Shown piece after piece: positions 1-7,019 of a DNA stretch of 55,157 nucleotides. The stretch is from JBIYSM02 sp044759095. GTDB lineage: Bacteria; Bacillota; Bacilli; Brevibacillales; Brevibacillaceae. Each line of letters starts with the position of its first letter. Position 1 is the first letter of the stretch. The notes below the pieces were generated by a model. The model saw nothing but the letters and a program-made list of their open reading frames with translations, did no database searches and was not told the origin of the DNA. A program made the translations under genes and the position numbers. Location: contig NZ_JBIYSM020000030.1 in NCBI RefSeq assembly GCF_044759095.2, positions 1 to 55,157 on the forward strand, read 5' to 3'.

Positions 1-77
1 CACTGGGGCACTTTATTTGATATTCAAGTGACATTTTCACTGAACAGATAAGGTGACATTTTCACAGACTATTGACA
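1..77. mobile_element. probable terminal end of an IS21-like insertion sequence
   Basis: The 13-mer GTGACATTTTCAC occurs at 28-40 and again at 53-65, and a shorter TGACATT follows at 73-79. Multiple short terminal repeats of this type, and a terminus that reads TGTCA inward on the minus strand, are typical of IS21-family ends. The transposase genes would lie to the left, outside the window. The likely outer boundary is at about 77, just after the recO stop. The family assignment is from memory of the motif and is moderate. Confidence 0.5.
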
Positions 78-85
78 TTCCTCTC

Positions 86-838
86 TCACATAGTCATTCG
101 CTCGATTTGATCAAGAAAAGAGCGACTTTTTAGACGCAGATCGAGATGCTGGTCCATGAAGCTGCGAAGTACATGCTTCAGCTGACTGCGCGTCGCCGGC
201 TTCACTTCGATATCACCCAGCCGTTCCAGATCAAACAGCTGAAACAGCCGGAGCAGCTTCCAGGTGGAGGGAGATACGCTTATGGCGTACGGATCGGTCG
301 ACAGACAGGCAGGGCAGAGCAATCCCCCCTGCGATACGCTGATCGCAAAAGGTTCCTGCCCCGCCCCGCAGTGGATGCATGCGGAAAGCTGGGGAGCGAT
401 ACCTGCTACGGCAAGCATTTTGGTCTCAAAAATCCGGCAGAGAATTTCCGCATCCCTGCCTTCGTCGAGGTAACGAAACGTCAGCATCAACAGCTGAAAC
501 AGGAAGGGATTGGGCTCCCGTTCATGGGTCAGCCGATCCAGCAGTTCTGCTATGTACGCGGCATAAGCTGTCTCTGTCAGGCTTTGCCGCAAATTACGGT
601 ACGACTCGACGATTTCTCCTTGGGACAGATCTGGCATGGAGGTGCCTAATCCAGCCTTGCACAGGTAATAACCGTGGGTAAACAGCTGTGACACGGCACC
701 GAGGCGGCTCTTGGCCTTTTTCGCGCCGCGAGCCATGATCCCGATTTTGCCGTGTTCCCTGGTAAACAGCGTTACGACTTTGCTCGATTCTCCGTAGTCT
801 ACACTACGGATGACAATTCCTTCCCATTTTACAAGCAT
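86..838 (-). CDS. recO: DNA repair and recombination mediator RecO
   Basis: RecO acts with RecF and RecR to load RecA onto SSB-coated single-stranded DNA during recombinational repair. The 250-residue product has the expected family length. Its N-terminal part (about 1-80) fits an OB fold and contains GIVIRSVDYGESSKVVTLFT. The helical C-terminal part carries a zinc-ribbon-type set of cysteines, C154-x2-C157 and C175-x2-C178. The start codon overlaps the end of yqzL by 10 nt, so translation is probably coupled. Gene order era-yqzL-recO matches other Bacillales. The stop codon lies only 8 bp from the probable IS21-like end, so the gene is intact but anything downstream in the operon has been separated from it. 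Confidence 0.96.
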   Translation of the reverse strand: MLVKWEGIVIRSVDYGESSKVVTLFTREHGKIGIMARGAKKAKSRLGAVSQLFTHGYYLCKAGLGTSMPDLSQGEIVESYRNLRQSLTETAYAAYIAELLDRLTHEREPNPFLFQLLMLTFRYLDEGRDAEILCRIFETKMLAVAGIAPQLSACIHCGAGQEPFAISVSQGGLLCPACLSTDPYAISVSPSTWKLLRLFQLFDLERLGDIEVKPATRSQLKHVLRSFMDQHLDLRLKSRSFLDQIERMTM

Positions 839-984
839 GCGTGCGTTTCACCCAGTTCCTCTTGGGCGAACTCAAACTCTGCCTCCTCGCAGGCAACAGA
901 GGTTTGATGGTGCTCTCGATAAAGAAGGTAGGCATGGATGTCACCGGTTGAAGCAAAATAACTCCAAGAAAAGTCACGAAGCAT
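829..984 (-). CDS. yqzL: YqzL family small protein
   Basis: This is a 51-residue product beginning MLRDFSWSYFASTGDIHAYL and rich in glutamate towards the end. It matches the small YqzL protein that sits between era and recO in Bacillus species, both by position and by the N-terminal pattern (aromatic-rich, then TGDIxAYLLY). The function is unknown. A Shine-Dalgarno sequence (AAAGGATG) lies about 7 nt before the ATG. The stop codon overlaps the recO start region by 10 nt, supporting translational coupling. It is short and easily missed. Confidence 0.85.
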   Translation of the reverse strand: MLRDFSWSYFASTGDIHAYLLYREHHQTSVACEEAEFEFAQEELGETHACL

Positions 985-1083
985 GCAGCATCATCCTTTC
1001 CTGTATCGGCTGTATCCACTTCCTTCTTAGATTCACCTTAGCCCGTATTTCTATGCCTTGGAAAAATTGACACGTATAGAATA

Positions 1084-1120
1084 CCCACCGAACGGAAGCT
1101 AACGCTCGCGTTCGGCGGGG
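1084..1120 (-). repeat. dispersed hairpin repeat, copy A
   Basis: Stem CCCACCGAACG (1084-1094) pairs with CGTTCGGCGGG (1109-1119), with AGCTAACGCT in the loop. It has the same architecture and loop motif as the other copies but a different stem sequence. One position is an A/C mismatch on the plus strand and a G/U pair on the minus strand. It lies downstream of the minus-strand gene era. There is no recognisable conserved tail in this copy. Confidence 0.7.
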
Positions 1121-1121
1121 C

Positions 1122-1173
1122 CCCCAAAAAGTACTCGGAATGTACTTCGGAGCCTCTCGTCACCTTTTTGGGG
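1122..1173 (-). terminator. hairpin downstream of era
   Basis: CCCCAAAAAG (1122-1131) pairs with CTTTTTGGGG (1164-1173) around a loop of about 32 nt. It starts 5 nt after the era stop codon on the minus strand and abuts repeat copy A. It probably acts as the era transcription terminator. The U-tract is inside the stem, so efficiency is uncertain. Confidence 0.5.
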
Positions 1174-1178
1174 TAAAT

Positions 1179-2096
1179 TTACTCCTCGTCGTAGAAGCCG
1201 AAGTTGCGCAGCATCCGCTCCTGGTTGCGCCAGTCCTTCTTCACTTTAATCCAGATCTCCAGGAAAACCTTGTCGCCCATCAGGCGTTCGATGTCAACCC
1301 GGGCCCTGCTGCCGATTTCCCGCAGCATTTTTCCTTTTTCCCCGATCAGGATGCCTTTCTGTGAATCCCGTTCCACGTAAATGGCCGCGTAAATGTACAG
1401 GGTCTTTCCGTTGTCCCCCCGCTTCATCTCTTCAACGGTGACGGCGATGGAGTGCGGAACCTCTTCACGCGTAAGATGCAGCACCTTTTCCCGAATCAGC
1501 TCGGCGATGATAAACCGCTCCGGATGATCCGTAACCTGGTCGGCGGGATAGTACATCGGCCCTTCTTCCATCTCATCGAAAATGGCCTGGACCAGGGCAC
1601 TTGTGTTGTTTCCTTCCAACGCGGAAATCGGCACGATCTGTTTGAAGTTCAGCAGCTTGCGATAGTCGTCGATAATCGGCAGGAGTTCTTCCGGATGGAC
1701 CTTGTCAATCTTGTTAATAACCAGAAAGACAGGGGTTTTTACCTGCTTCAACCGTTCAATGATGTAGTCGTCCCCGGGGCCCCGTTTTTCGGTCGCGTCA
1801 ACGACGAACAGGACCAGGTCGACTTCATTCAGCGTGTTTTCCGCTACGGACACCATGTAATCGCCCAGCTTTGACTTCGGCTTGTGAATGCCCGGCGTGT
1901 CCAGAAAAATGATTTGTCCCTCTTCGGTTGTATAAACGGCGGTAATCTTGTTCCGCGTCGTCTGCGGCTTGTTTGACATAATGGCGATTTTTTGTCCCAC
2001 AATGTGGTTCAACAGCGTTGATTTCCCCACATTCGGCCGCCCCACGATGGAGACAAAGCCTGATTTGAAAGCGGTTTTCGTTTTGCGGTTATCCAC
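1179..2096 (-). CDS. era: GTPase Era
   Basis: Era is an essential GTPase that binds the 3' end of 16S rRNA and assists 30S subunit assembly. The 305-residue product shows the G1 motif GRPNVGKS at 19-26, the switch region PQTTRNKI, DTPG at 66-69, NKID at 128-131 and a C-terminal KH domain with GILIGEKGKMLREIG. The GTG start at 2096 has an ideal AAGGAGG Shine-Dalgarno 6 nt upstream and overlaps the end of cdd by 8 nt, implying coupled translation. In most Bacillales era is followed closely by recO. Here about 190 nt with a hairpin and a repeat copy separate it from yqzL-recO, so the two groups may be transcribed apart. Confidence 0.98.
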   Translation of the reverse strand: MDNRKTKTAFKSGFVSIVGRPNVGKSTLLNHIVGQKIAIMSNKPQTTRNKITAVYTTEEGQIIFLDTPGIHKPKSKLGDYMVSVAENTLNEVDLVLFVVDATEKRGPGDDYIIERLKQVKTPVFLVINKIDKVHPEELLPIIDDYRKLLNFKQIVPISALEGNNTSALVQAIFDEMEEGPMYYPADQVTDHPERFIIAELIREKVLHLTREEVPHSIAVTVEEMKRGDNGKTLYIYAAIYVERDSQKGILIGEKGKMLREIGSRARVDIERLMGDKVFLEIWIKVKKDWRNQERMLRNFGFYDEE

Positions 2097-2487
2097 GTAA
2101 ATCCTCCTTGGTAAACGCCCCAGGCAAAAGGGCGGACACGGTTGTCTCCGTTACTTCTCCTTTGGTATTCGCCAAAATGACCGGCATATTCGGCGGGCAG
2201 AGCTCCGCCATCACCTGACGGCACGCCCCGCAGGGAGATACCGGCTGCGGGGAGTCGGCCACGATGGCAATCGCCTTGTAGCGCTGGTCTCCTTCTGAAT
2301 AGGCCTTAAAAAGCGCCGTCCGCTCTGCACAATTGCACAGCGGGAATGCGGCATTCTCAATGTTGCAGCCGAGGTACACCTTGCCGCTTTCACTCAGCAG
2401 CGCCGCACCGACGGGAAATTTGGAATAAGGCACATACGCCAGCTTCCTCGCTTCCATCGCCCGTTCCAATAAATCTTGCCTGTTCAT
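2089..2487 (-). CDS. cdd: cytidine deaminase
   Basis: This enzyme deaminates cytidine and deoxycytidine to uridine and deoxyuridine in pyrimidine salvage. The 132-residue length and the three zinc-ligating cysteines are typical of the small homotetrameric class. C53-A-E55 carries the catalytic glutamate, and P-C86-x2-C89 follows. The substrate-contact motif GCNIENAAFP is present at 40-49. It belongs to the phoH-ybeY-dgkA-cdd-era cluster. Its last 8 nt overlap the start of era. Confidence 0.97.
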   Translation of the reverse strand: MNRQDLLERAMEARKLAYVPYSKFPVGAALLSESGKVYLGCNIENAAFPLCNCAERTALFKAYSEGDQRYKAIAIVADSPQPVSPCGACRQVMAELCPPNMPVILANTKGEVTETTVSALLPGAFTKEDLRG

Positions 2488-2644
2488 CTACGATCCCTCA
2501 TTTCCCTTACGTTCTGCAGATTAAACATCTTCAACCCGTCCTTCATGGGCATGTCTGACCCTTCCGTGAAAGGGGATGCCAAGAAACCAGATCAGCTCCT
2601 CCATATCTAAAAGCGAATCCGGTTGAAAGCACAGTTCCTTGCGG

Positions 2645-3022
2645 TTACATCAAGGCGGAAAGCTTGTTCCACAACGGCGGACCCAACACGGCGATGCCTA
2701 CGCAAACCGACAATACGGCGGCCACAAGGACAGCTCCGGCACTGGCGTCTTTCGCTGCTTTTGCCTTCGGATGCCAATCCGGGGATGCCAGATCCACCGC
2801 AGCCTCCAACGCGGTGTTGACCAATTCCAACGAAAGCACCAGCGCGATAGAAAAAAAGACCAGCAAAACATCGCCGCGCGGAATTCGCAGCCACCACGCC
2901 GCCAGCAGAACCAGGACGGCGACAACGACGTGGATTTGCATGTTTCGCTGTGTCTTTACGGTATAGGCGATGCCCGAAACGGCGCACGAAACGCTTCGTA
3001 CAAAGCGGGTCCACTCTTTCAA
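2645..3022 (-). CDS. dgkA: undecaprenol/diacylglycerol kinase, DgkA family
   Basis: This is a small integral membrane kinase. In Gram-positive bacteria the family phosphorylates undecaprenol to recycle the lipid carrier of cell-wall synthesis. The 125-residue product has three predicted membrane helices (about 30-47, 52-72 and 97-115). It has the family signature ELVNTALEAAVD (66-77) and the following K-x-A-K-D-A-S-AG motif (89-96). Translation probably starts at the TTG at 3022, which has AGGAGA 6 nt upstream; ybeY ends 10 nt before it. About 157 nt separate it from cdd, with no convincing extra gene. Confidence 0.92.
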   Translation of the reverse strand: MKEWTRFVRSVSCAVSGIAYTVKTQRNMQIHVVVAVLVLLAAWWLRIPRGDVLLVFFSIALVLSLELVNTALEAAVDLASPDWHPKAKAAKDASAGAVLVAAVLSVCVGIAVLGPPLWNKLSALM

Positions 3023-3032
3023 CCGGAATCTC

Positions 3033-3512
3033 CTACCTCGTCAAGCCTATTTTTTGCAGGATCGCCTCTTGACGCGAAAACATTTCCTTCTCTTCTTCCT
3101 CGGTTCCGTGATCATAGCCCAACAGGTGAAGGAAACCGTGGACAGCCAGAAAGCCGAGTTCCCGCTCGAGTGAATGTCCGTACTCCTTGGCCTGTTCCTG
3201 CGCTTTCGGCACGGAAATGACGATATCCCCGAGCATGTTGGGAAACTCCTCGATCTCTTCCTCGTCAACATAGATGTCCATTTCGCCTTCCCCTGCCTCG
3301 TTCATGGCAAAAGAGAGCACGTCGGTGGGACGGTCAACCCCCCGGTACTGACGGTTCAGTTCATGAATCCGTTCGTTGTTCACCAGGGTGACGACGACTT
3401 CTCCCGACACTTCTTCCGACTCAGCCGCGGCCTGCAGACAGCGAATCAGCAGATCTTGCTTCGCCTCGTCGATTGGTTCCATTCCCTCGTGTAAGATCTC
3501 AATGGATAGCAA
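3033..3512 (-). CDS. ybeY: endoribonuclease YbeY, rRNA maturation factor
   Basis: YbeY is a metal-dependent RNase needed for 16S rRNA 3'-end maturation and ribosome quality control. The HGFLHLLGYDH motif places the three zinc-binding histidines at 125, 129 and 135 in the 159-residue form. I chose the TTG at 3512 because AAAGGGAG lies 10 nt upstream and because the resulting length and N-terminus (LSIEILHEG) fit the family. An ATG further upstream would extend the protein into phoH. It is downstream of phoH with a 16-nt gap and upstream of dgkA, the conserved order. Confidence 0.95.
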   Translation of the reverse strand: MLSIEILHEGMEPIDEAKQDLLIRCLQAAAESEEVSGEVVVTLVNNERIHELNRQYRGVDRPTDVLSFAMNEAGEGEMDIYVDEEEIEEFPNMLGDIVISVPKAQEQAKEYGHSLERELGFLAVHGFLHLLGYDHGTEEEEKEMFSRQEAILQKIGLTR

Positions 3513-3528
3513 TTCAACTTTTCTCCCT

Positions 3529-4503
3529 TTACTTGTAACTGTGATCGATTTCGTCTTTGGCATACGCCTCGATAATCTTTTGCACCAGGCTGTGCCGCAC
3601 AACGTCTGCTTCCTGGAAGCGGATGAACGCGACTTCCTTCACCGCTTCAAGAATGCGTTCTGCTTCCCGCAGCCCCGATTTTTTGCCTTTTGGCAGATCG
3701 ATCTGGGTGACGTCACCGGTTACCACCATCTTGGAGCCGAAACCAAGCCGGGTGAGGAACATCTTCATCTGCTCCGGCGTGGTGTTCTGGGCCTCATCCA
3801 AGATGACGAAACTGTCTTCCAGCGTTCGTCCGCGCATATATGCCAGGGGAGCGACTTCAATCAGTCCCCGTTCCATCATTTTCGTCACCTGTTCGTTGCC
3901 CAGCATGTCGTAGAGCGCATCATAGAGCGGGCGCAGGTACGGGTCTACCTTCTCCTGCAGGTCTCCAGGCAGAAATCCAAGACTCTCGCCAGCCTCTACT
4001 GCCGGACGTGTAAGGACAATTCGCTTTACCCGTCCGTTTTTCAACGCGTTGACTGCCATGACCACCGCCAGATAGGTTTTGCCGGTACCGGCCGGTCCAA
4101 TCCCGAAAACGATATCGTGGCGCTTGATCGCAGAAAGATAATGTCGCTGACCCAGTGTCTTCGCCCGAATCAGTTTGCCCTTCTGCGTGCGAGCAACCTC
4201 CTCTTCGTACAAATCGAGGAGCTGTTCCGCTTCCCCTTTTTCCACGAGCTGCATCGCGTACGAGATGTCGCGCTCGGATAGCGTGATGCTTCGGCGAATC
4301 AACTGCAGCAGGACGTCAAACAACCGGGAGAGCTTATCCACTTCCGATTTGTCGCCGCTGATGACCAACTCGCCGTCTCGCGTATGGATTTTGGCCGATG
4401 TCTTCTCTTCGATTTGCTTCAGATAGGCATCGTGGGGACCGAACAGCATTAATGCTTCGGATGCATCAGTAAACGGGATTTTAACCTCTTCTTGTACGTG
4501 CAA
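3529..4503 (-). CDS. phoH: PhoH-family ATPase
   Basis: This cytoplasmic P-loop ATPase is almost always paired with YbeY and is thought to act in RNA metabolism, though its exact role is unsettled. The 324-residue product has an N-terminal KH-like region (about 15-75) with KIHTRDGELVISG. Walker A is GPAGTGKT at 136-143 and the Walker B region SFVILDEAQN is at 231-240, followed by KMVVTGDVTQIDLP. The TTG at 4503 has AAGGAG about 10 nt upstream. It follows yqfD and precedes ybeY. Confidence 0.95.
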   Translation of the reverse strand: MHVQEEVKIPFTDASEALMLFGPHDAYLKQIEEKTSAKIHTRDGELVISGDKSEVDKLSRLFDVLLQLIRRSITLSERDISYAMQLVEKGEAEQLLDLYEEEVARTQKGKLIRAKTLGQRHYLSAIKRHDIVFGIGPAGTGKTYLAVVMAVNALKNGRVKRIVLTRPAVEAGESLGFLPGDLQEKVDPYLRPLYDALYDMLGNEQVTKMMERGLIEVAPLAYMRGRTLEDSFVILDEAQNTTPEQMKMFLTRLGFGSKMVVTGDVTQIDLPKGKKSGLREAERILEAVKEVAFIRFQEADVVRHSLVQKIIEAYAKDEIDHSYK

Positions 4504-4530
4504 CAGGCATCCATCTCCTTGCAGCGGATA

Positions 4531-5742
4531 TCAGTTGCCATGGTGAGCGGGAGCCGGGGGCGGAACCACGATCGGCTGCTCGACGGCAATGTCTTCTATT
4601 ACGGAAAAATGCATACTCACATAAACTTTACCATTCTCTGCTTTTACGTGCAAAACTTTTTCGTCCTTGATGCTGGCGTTCTCTCCGGCACGTGCCAATA
4701 CATCCTGACGAGCAGCCCTTTTTCCCGCCTCTACTGCTTCATCCATACTCAACTGCCGCTTGACGGGCTCTATCTCGGAAAGCGTGACCGTTTTCCAGCT
4801 GACGGGCAGGGTAAAACGGTCATACGTGAACTGATAGCGCTGATCCTCAGCCTTGAACCGAGCGAACGGCTCTTCCCGGAGCGGCCAAACCTGCACGGCA
4901 TACGGCCCCAGAACAAGATATTGTTTCTGCTGCTTGTCTCCCGTGAATTGGTAAAGGACTTGAGAGAGCGGCAGCGAGATGTTGCTCACATACCACACCT
5001 CTCCCTCTACTTTCCCGCGGGCAGAAACTGCGCTTTGTCTTGTATCATTGCCGATAATGCCGGAAATCAGCACTTGCCCCTTATCCACGAACTGGTTGAC
5101 AGATACCATGGGTTTGCCCGCTTCCGCCAGGATTCCATGAATCACGGCCCGCTTTTTTGCGACGAGGTTGCGAGGGCCTGTCGCTTTGGGAGATTTGGGC
5201 TCGTCTTTTTCCACGACCTGAATCATCGCCTTCGTCCCCTTGATGTCAACAATCACATAGGAGGCTTCGGGAAGCATGCCTGACAGTTCCCGTTGCAATT
5301 CCTGCGGTTCTTTTAGTTTGACCTTCCAGGCCCCCTCTTTAATCCCGATTTTTTCGGCAGCTTCGCTCACTCTTTCAGGGGGAATCTGTTTGGTTCCCAA
5401 CACTTCCACGCTCCAGACAAACGTAGAGAGCATGTACAATCCAAAAAGAAAAACGAGGGCACCCAAGGCAAAACCCGAACGCCTGCGCAGACGAATCAGC
5501 CAGAAAGGCAACCCTTCACGCTGTTCCACGTGGCAGCGACAGCCTGTCTCCTTTAAAAGCGGACGAAGGCGAAAATAGTCGCGGATCATGATGTCACACC
5601 GGCTTACATCAGGCTGTACCCGGCGGATGTTCCAGATGTGAACGCCTTCGCGAACCGCCATGTTGAGAAACCGTTCAAACCGTTTTCCCCGAACGGTAAT
5701 GGTAATGTGTCCCTCTATCCATTCTTTCCATGTATTGCGCAT
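4531..5742 (-). CDS. yqfD: sporulation protein YqfD
   Basis: YqfD is a membrane-anchored mother-cell sporulation protein of unknown biochemical role, expressed with YqfC under sigma-E in B. subtilis. The 403-residue product begins with a cytoplasmic domain of about 85 residues. One transmembrane helix (FALGALVFLFGLYMLS, about 90-108) follows, then a large extracytoplasmic domain and a low-complexity end (VVPPPAPAHHGN). The length agrees with the family. It lies 41 nt after yqfC and is followed by phoH. Confidence 0.9.
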   Translation of the reverse strand: MRNTWKEWIEGHITITVRGKRFERFLNMAVREGVHIWNIRRVQPDVSRCDIMIRDYFRLRPLLKETGCRCHVEQREGLPFWLIRLRRRSGFALGALVFLFGLYMLSTFVWSVEVLGTKQIPPERVSEAAEKIGIKEGAWKVKLKEPQELQRELSGMLPEASYVIVDIKGTKAMIQVVEKDEPKSPKATGPRNLVAKKRAVIHGILAEAGKPMVSVNQFVDKGQVLISGIIGNDTRQSAVSARGKVEGEVWYVSNISLPLSQVLYQFTGDKQQKQYLVLGPYAVQVWPLREEPFARFKAEDQRYQFTYDRFTLPVSWKTVTLSEIEPVKRQLSMDEAVEAGKRAARQDVLARAGENASIKDEKVLHVKAENGKVYVSMHFSVIEDIAVEQPIVVPPPAPAHHGN

Positions 5743-5783
5743 CTGTTTTGTCCCCGCCTTCTACTCAATTTGATCGCGTACGG

Positions 5784-6062
5784 CTATTCCACAAATTTGA
5801 CAGCGGAAATTCTTCCTTCCAGGAGTACTTCCTCCGGCAAAATCGCACGGATGACTAGCTGTTCACCGGAAACGATCAGCTGCCCCTTGGTTAATAGCAA
5901 GCGGAGCTCCTTTTCACTGAAGTGCAGAACTCCGCGGTGATTTTCAATATACATCTGCAGATGACCAATCATGGTGATGCGAGGGACTTCCAAGACCACA
6001 TCCTGCGGCAAATCCAATACGCCAACAGCCAAATGGCGCAGTCGGCGGCTCCAACGCTTCAT
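5784..6062 (-). CDS. yqfC: sporulation protein YqfC
   Basis: This 92-residue protein belongs to the YabP/YqfC family of small sporulation proteins. The recognisable core LQMYIENHRGVLHFSEKELRL resembles the family pattern of an aromatic-rich beta domain. It is paired with yqfD, and the B. subtilis homologue is mother-cell specific. The leader on the minus strand contains CCCCCTTCCGCATAAGG, loosely reminiscent of a sigma-E type -10 region, but I do not consider that sufficient to annotate a promoter. Confidence 0.88.
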   Translation of the reverse strand: MKRWSRRLRHLAVGVLDLPQDVVLEVPRITMIGHLQMYIENHRGVLHFSEKELRLLLTKGQLIVSGEQLVIRAILPEEVLLEGRISAVKFVE

Positions 6063-6134
6063 ATGTAAGCCCCCCTTCAGGGTGCAGCGTTTTCTTCTCT
6101 AAACCTTATGCGGAAGGGGGCAAAAATCATAACC

Positions 6135-6181
6135 AAAAAAAAGCGCCCCGCCCCTTGCAATTCCTGCAAGGAACAGGGCAC
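6135..6181 (-). terminator. intrinsic terminator of the 65-residue gene
   Basis: A 17-bp stem (6143-6159 with 6165-6181, several G-U pairs on the minus strand) has a 5-nt loop and is followed on the minus strand by a run of eight U residues. It starts 8 nt after the stop of the small gene, making that gene a single-gene transcript separate from yqfC. Confidence 0.9.
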
Positions 6182-6188
6182 GTCTTGT

Positions 6189-6386
6189 CTACTCTTTCGG
6201 AACTGGCAGAGATTCTTGCTCTCTCAACCGGGACAGCATCTTCCACTTTTTTAGAACCCGTTTCACTTTTTCAGCATTACAGCCACAAAGGATTGCCGTT
6301 TCATAGACGGATTTTTTCTCAAAAATTACCAGTCGAATTACCTTCTGCCGGAAGCGGCTCATCTGTTCCAGTGTCTTTTTTTCCAT
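6189..6386 (-). CDS. small protein with predicted helix-turn-helix, function unknown
   Basis: This is a 65-residue basic protein starting MEKKTLEQMSRFRQKVIRLV. The segment SVYETAILCGCNAEKVKRVLKKWK has the spacing of a helix-turn-helix, so DNA binding is possible. I do not recognise the family. It occupies roughly the place of B. subtilis yqfB, between floA and yqfC, but I cannot show that they are homologous. The gene is flanked by two strong intrinsic terminators, one behind the floA operon and its own, so it must have its own promoter. The ribosome-binding site is weak (TAGGTG about 10 nt before ATG). A coding role is likely but not certain. Confidence 0.6.
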   Translation of the reverse strand: MEKKTLEQMSRFRQKVIRLVIFEKKSVYETAILCGCNAEKVKRVLKKWKMLSRLREQESLPVPKE

Positions 6387-6502
6387 CTTTTTTCGACACC
6401 TATCCTCTCACAATCCTACTATTTTCCTACTTGATCTATTTTCAGAATAGAAGAACGTGAATGGGGTGACAAGAGGAGACGTTCGACAAGTTTCGATTCA
6501 AC

Positions 6503-6531
6503 GAAAAAAGACGAACGGATTTCCGTTCGTC
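6503..6531 (-). terminator. terminator of the nfeD-floA operon
   Basis: A 10-bp stem GACGAACGGA/TCCGTTCGTC (6510-6519 with 6522-6531) has a 2-nt spacer in the plus-strand reading and is followed on the minus strand by six U residues. It lies 8 nt after the stop of the 155-residue gene. Confidence 0.9.
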
Positions 6532-6539
6532 TCGAGCAT

Positions 6540-7007
6540 CTATGCATTCCGTTTGCGTGACAAGTATGACGGTGCATACGGGGCCTTGGCACGCGGCGGT
6601 CCGTAAATGATCGCCCATTTTAATCCCTCGCGTGGGTCGAGGTCAAGGTCAAGCGCGTCCTTTTTTTCCTCCGGATCAGGATCGGAAACAAGGAATTCGC
6701 CTCTTGTCGATGGCTCGGCTGCATTCAGGTTGCCGTCCTCCGTCTCTGTCCATGCTGCCTTTGCCTCGTTACTGTCCATTCGCTCGGAGACCTCTTCCGG
6801 CTTTGAACGCTGTTCCCATCTCGGAAAGCCTCCTCCTTCCACAGGTGTGAGCACCACCTGACGCGGCTTTCCTTGTGAGACGCCTTTGCCTGCCCGTTTT
6901 CCCAATCCGCCAAACAGCTTGTAGCCGATATATCCGAGAATGACAAACCAAAACTTCCCGATCAGGACAATCGCCACTTCCAACAGATCAAACAGGAGAT
7001 TTTCCAT
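6540..7007 (-). CDS. single-pass membrane protein of unknown function in the floA operon
   Basis: This 155-residue product has an N-terminal hydrophobic segment (about 8-32, VAIVLIGKFWFVILGYIGYK), a glycine/lysine-rich junction, a long acidic and probably disordered region (DPDPEEKKDALDLDLDPREG) and a conserved-looking end (KWAIIYGPPRAKAPY). I do not recognise a family. It starts 12 nt after the floA stop and is followed by the operon terminator. It is therefore the third gene of the sigma-W-type nfeD-floA transcript, at the position of B. subtilis yqfB. An accessory role for the flotillin system at the membrane is an inference from context only. Confidence 0.75.
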   Translation of the reverse strand: MENLLFDLLEVAIVLIGKFWFVILGYIGYKLFGGLGKRAGKGVSQGKPRQVVLTPVEGGGFPRWEQRSKPEEVSERMDSNEAKAAWTETEDGNLNAAEPSTRGEFLVSDPDPEEKKDALDLDLDPREGLKWAIIYGPPRAKAPYAPSYLSRKRNA

Positions 7008-7019
7008 CGTTGTCTGTCC

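Noticed and set aside
1740..1800. GGGGCCCC near 1785 as an eighth repeat copy
   Set aside because: It lies within the era coding sequence and lacks the hairpin arms, loop motif and tail.
2510..2610. A 27-codon frame starting ATGGAGGAGCTG between cdd and dgkA on the minus strand
   Set aside because: It is very short, has no ribosome-binding site before the ATG and no known counterpart in the conserved dgkA-cdd gap.
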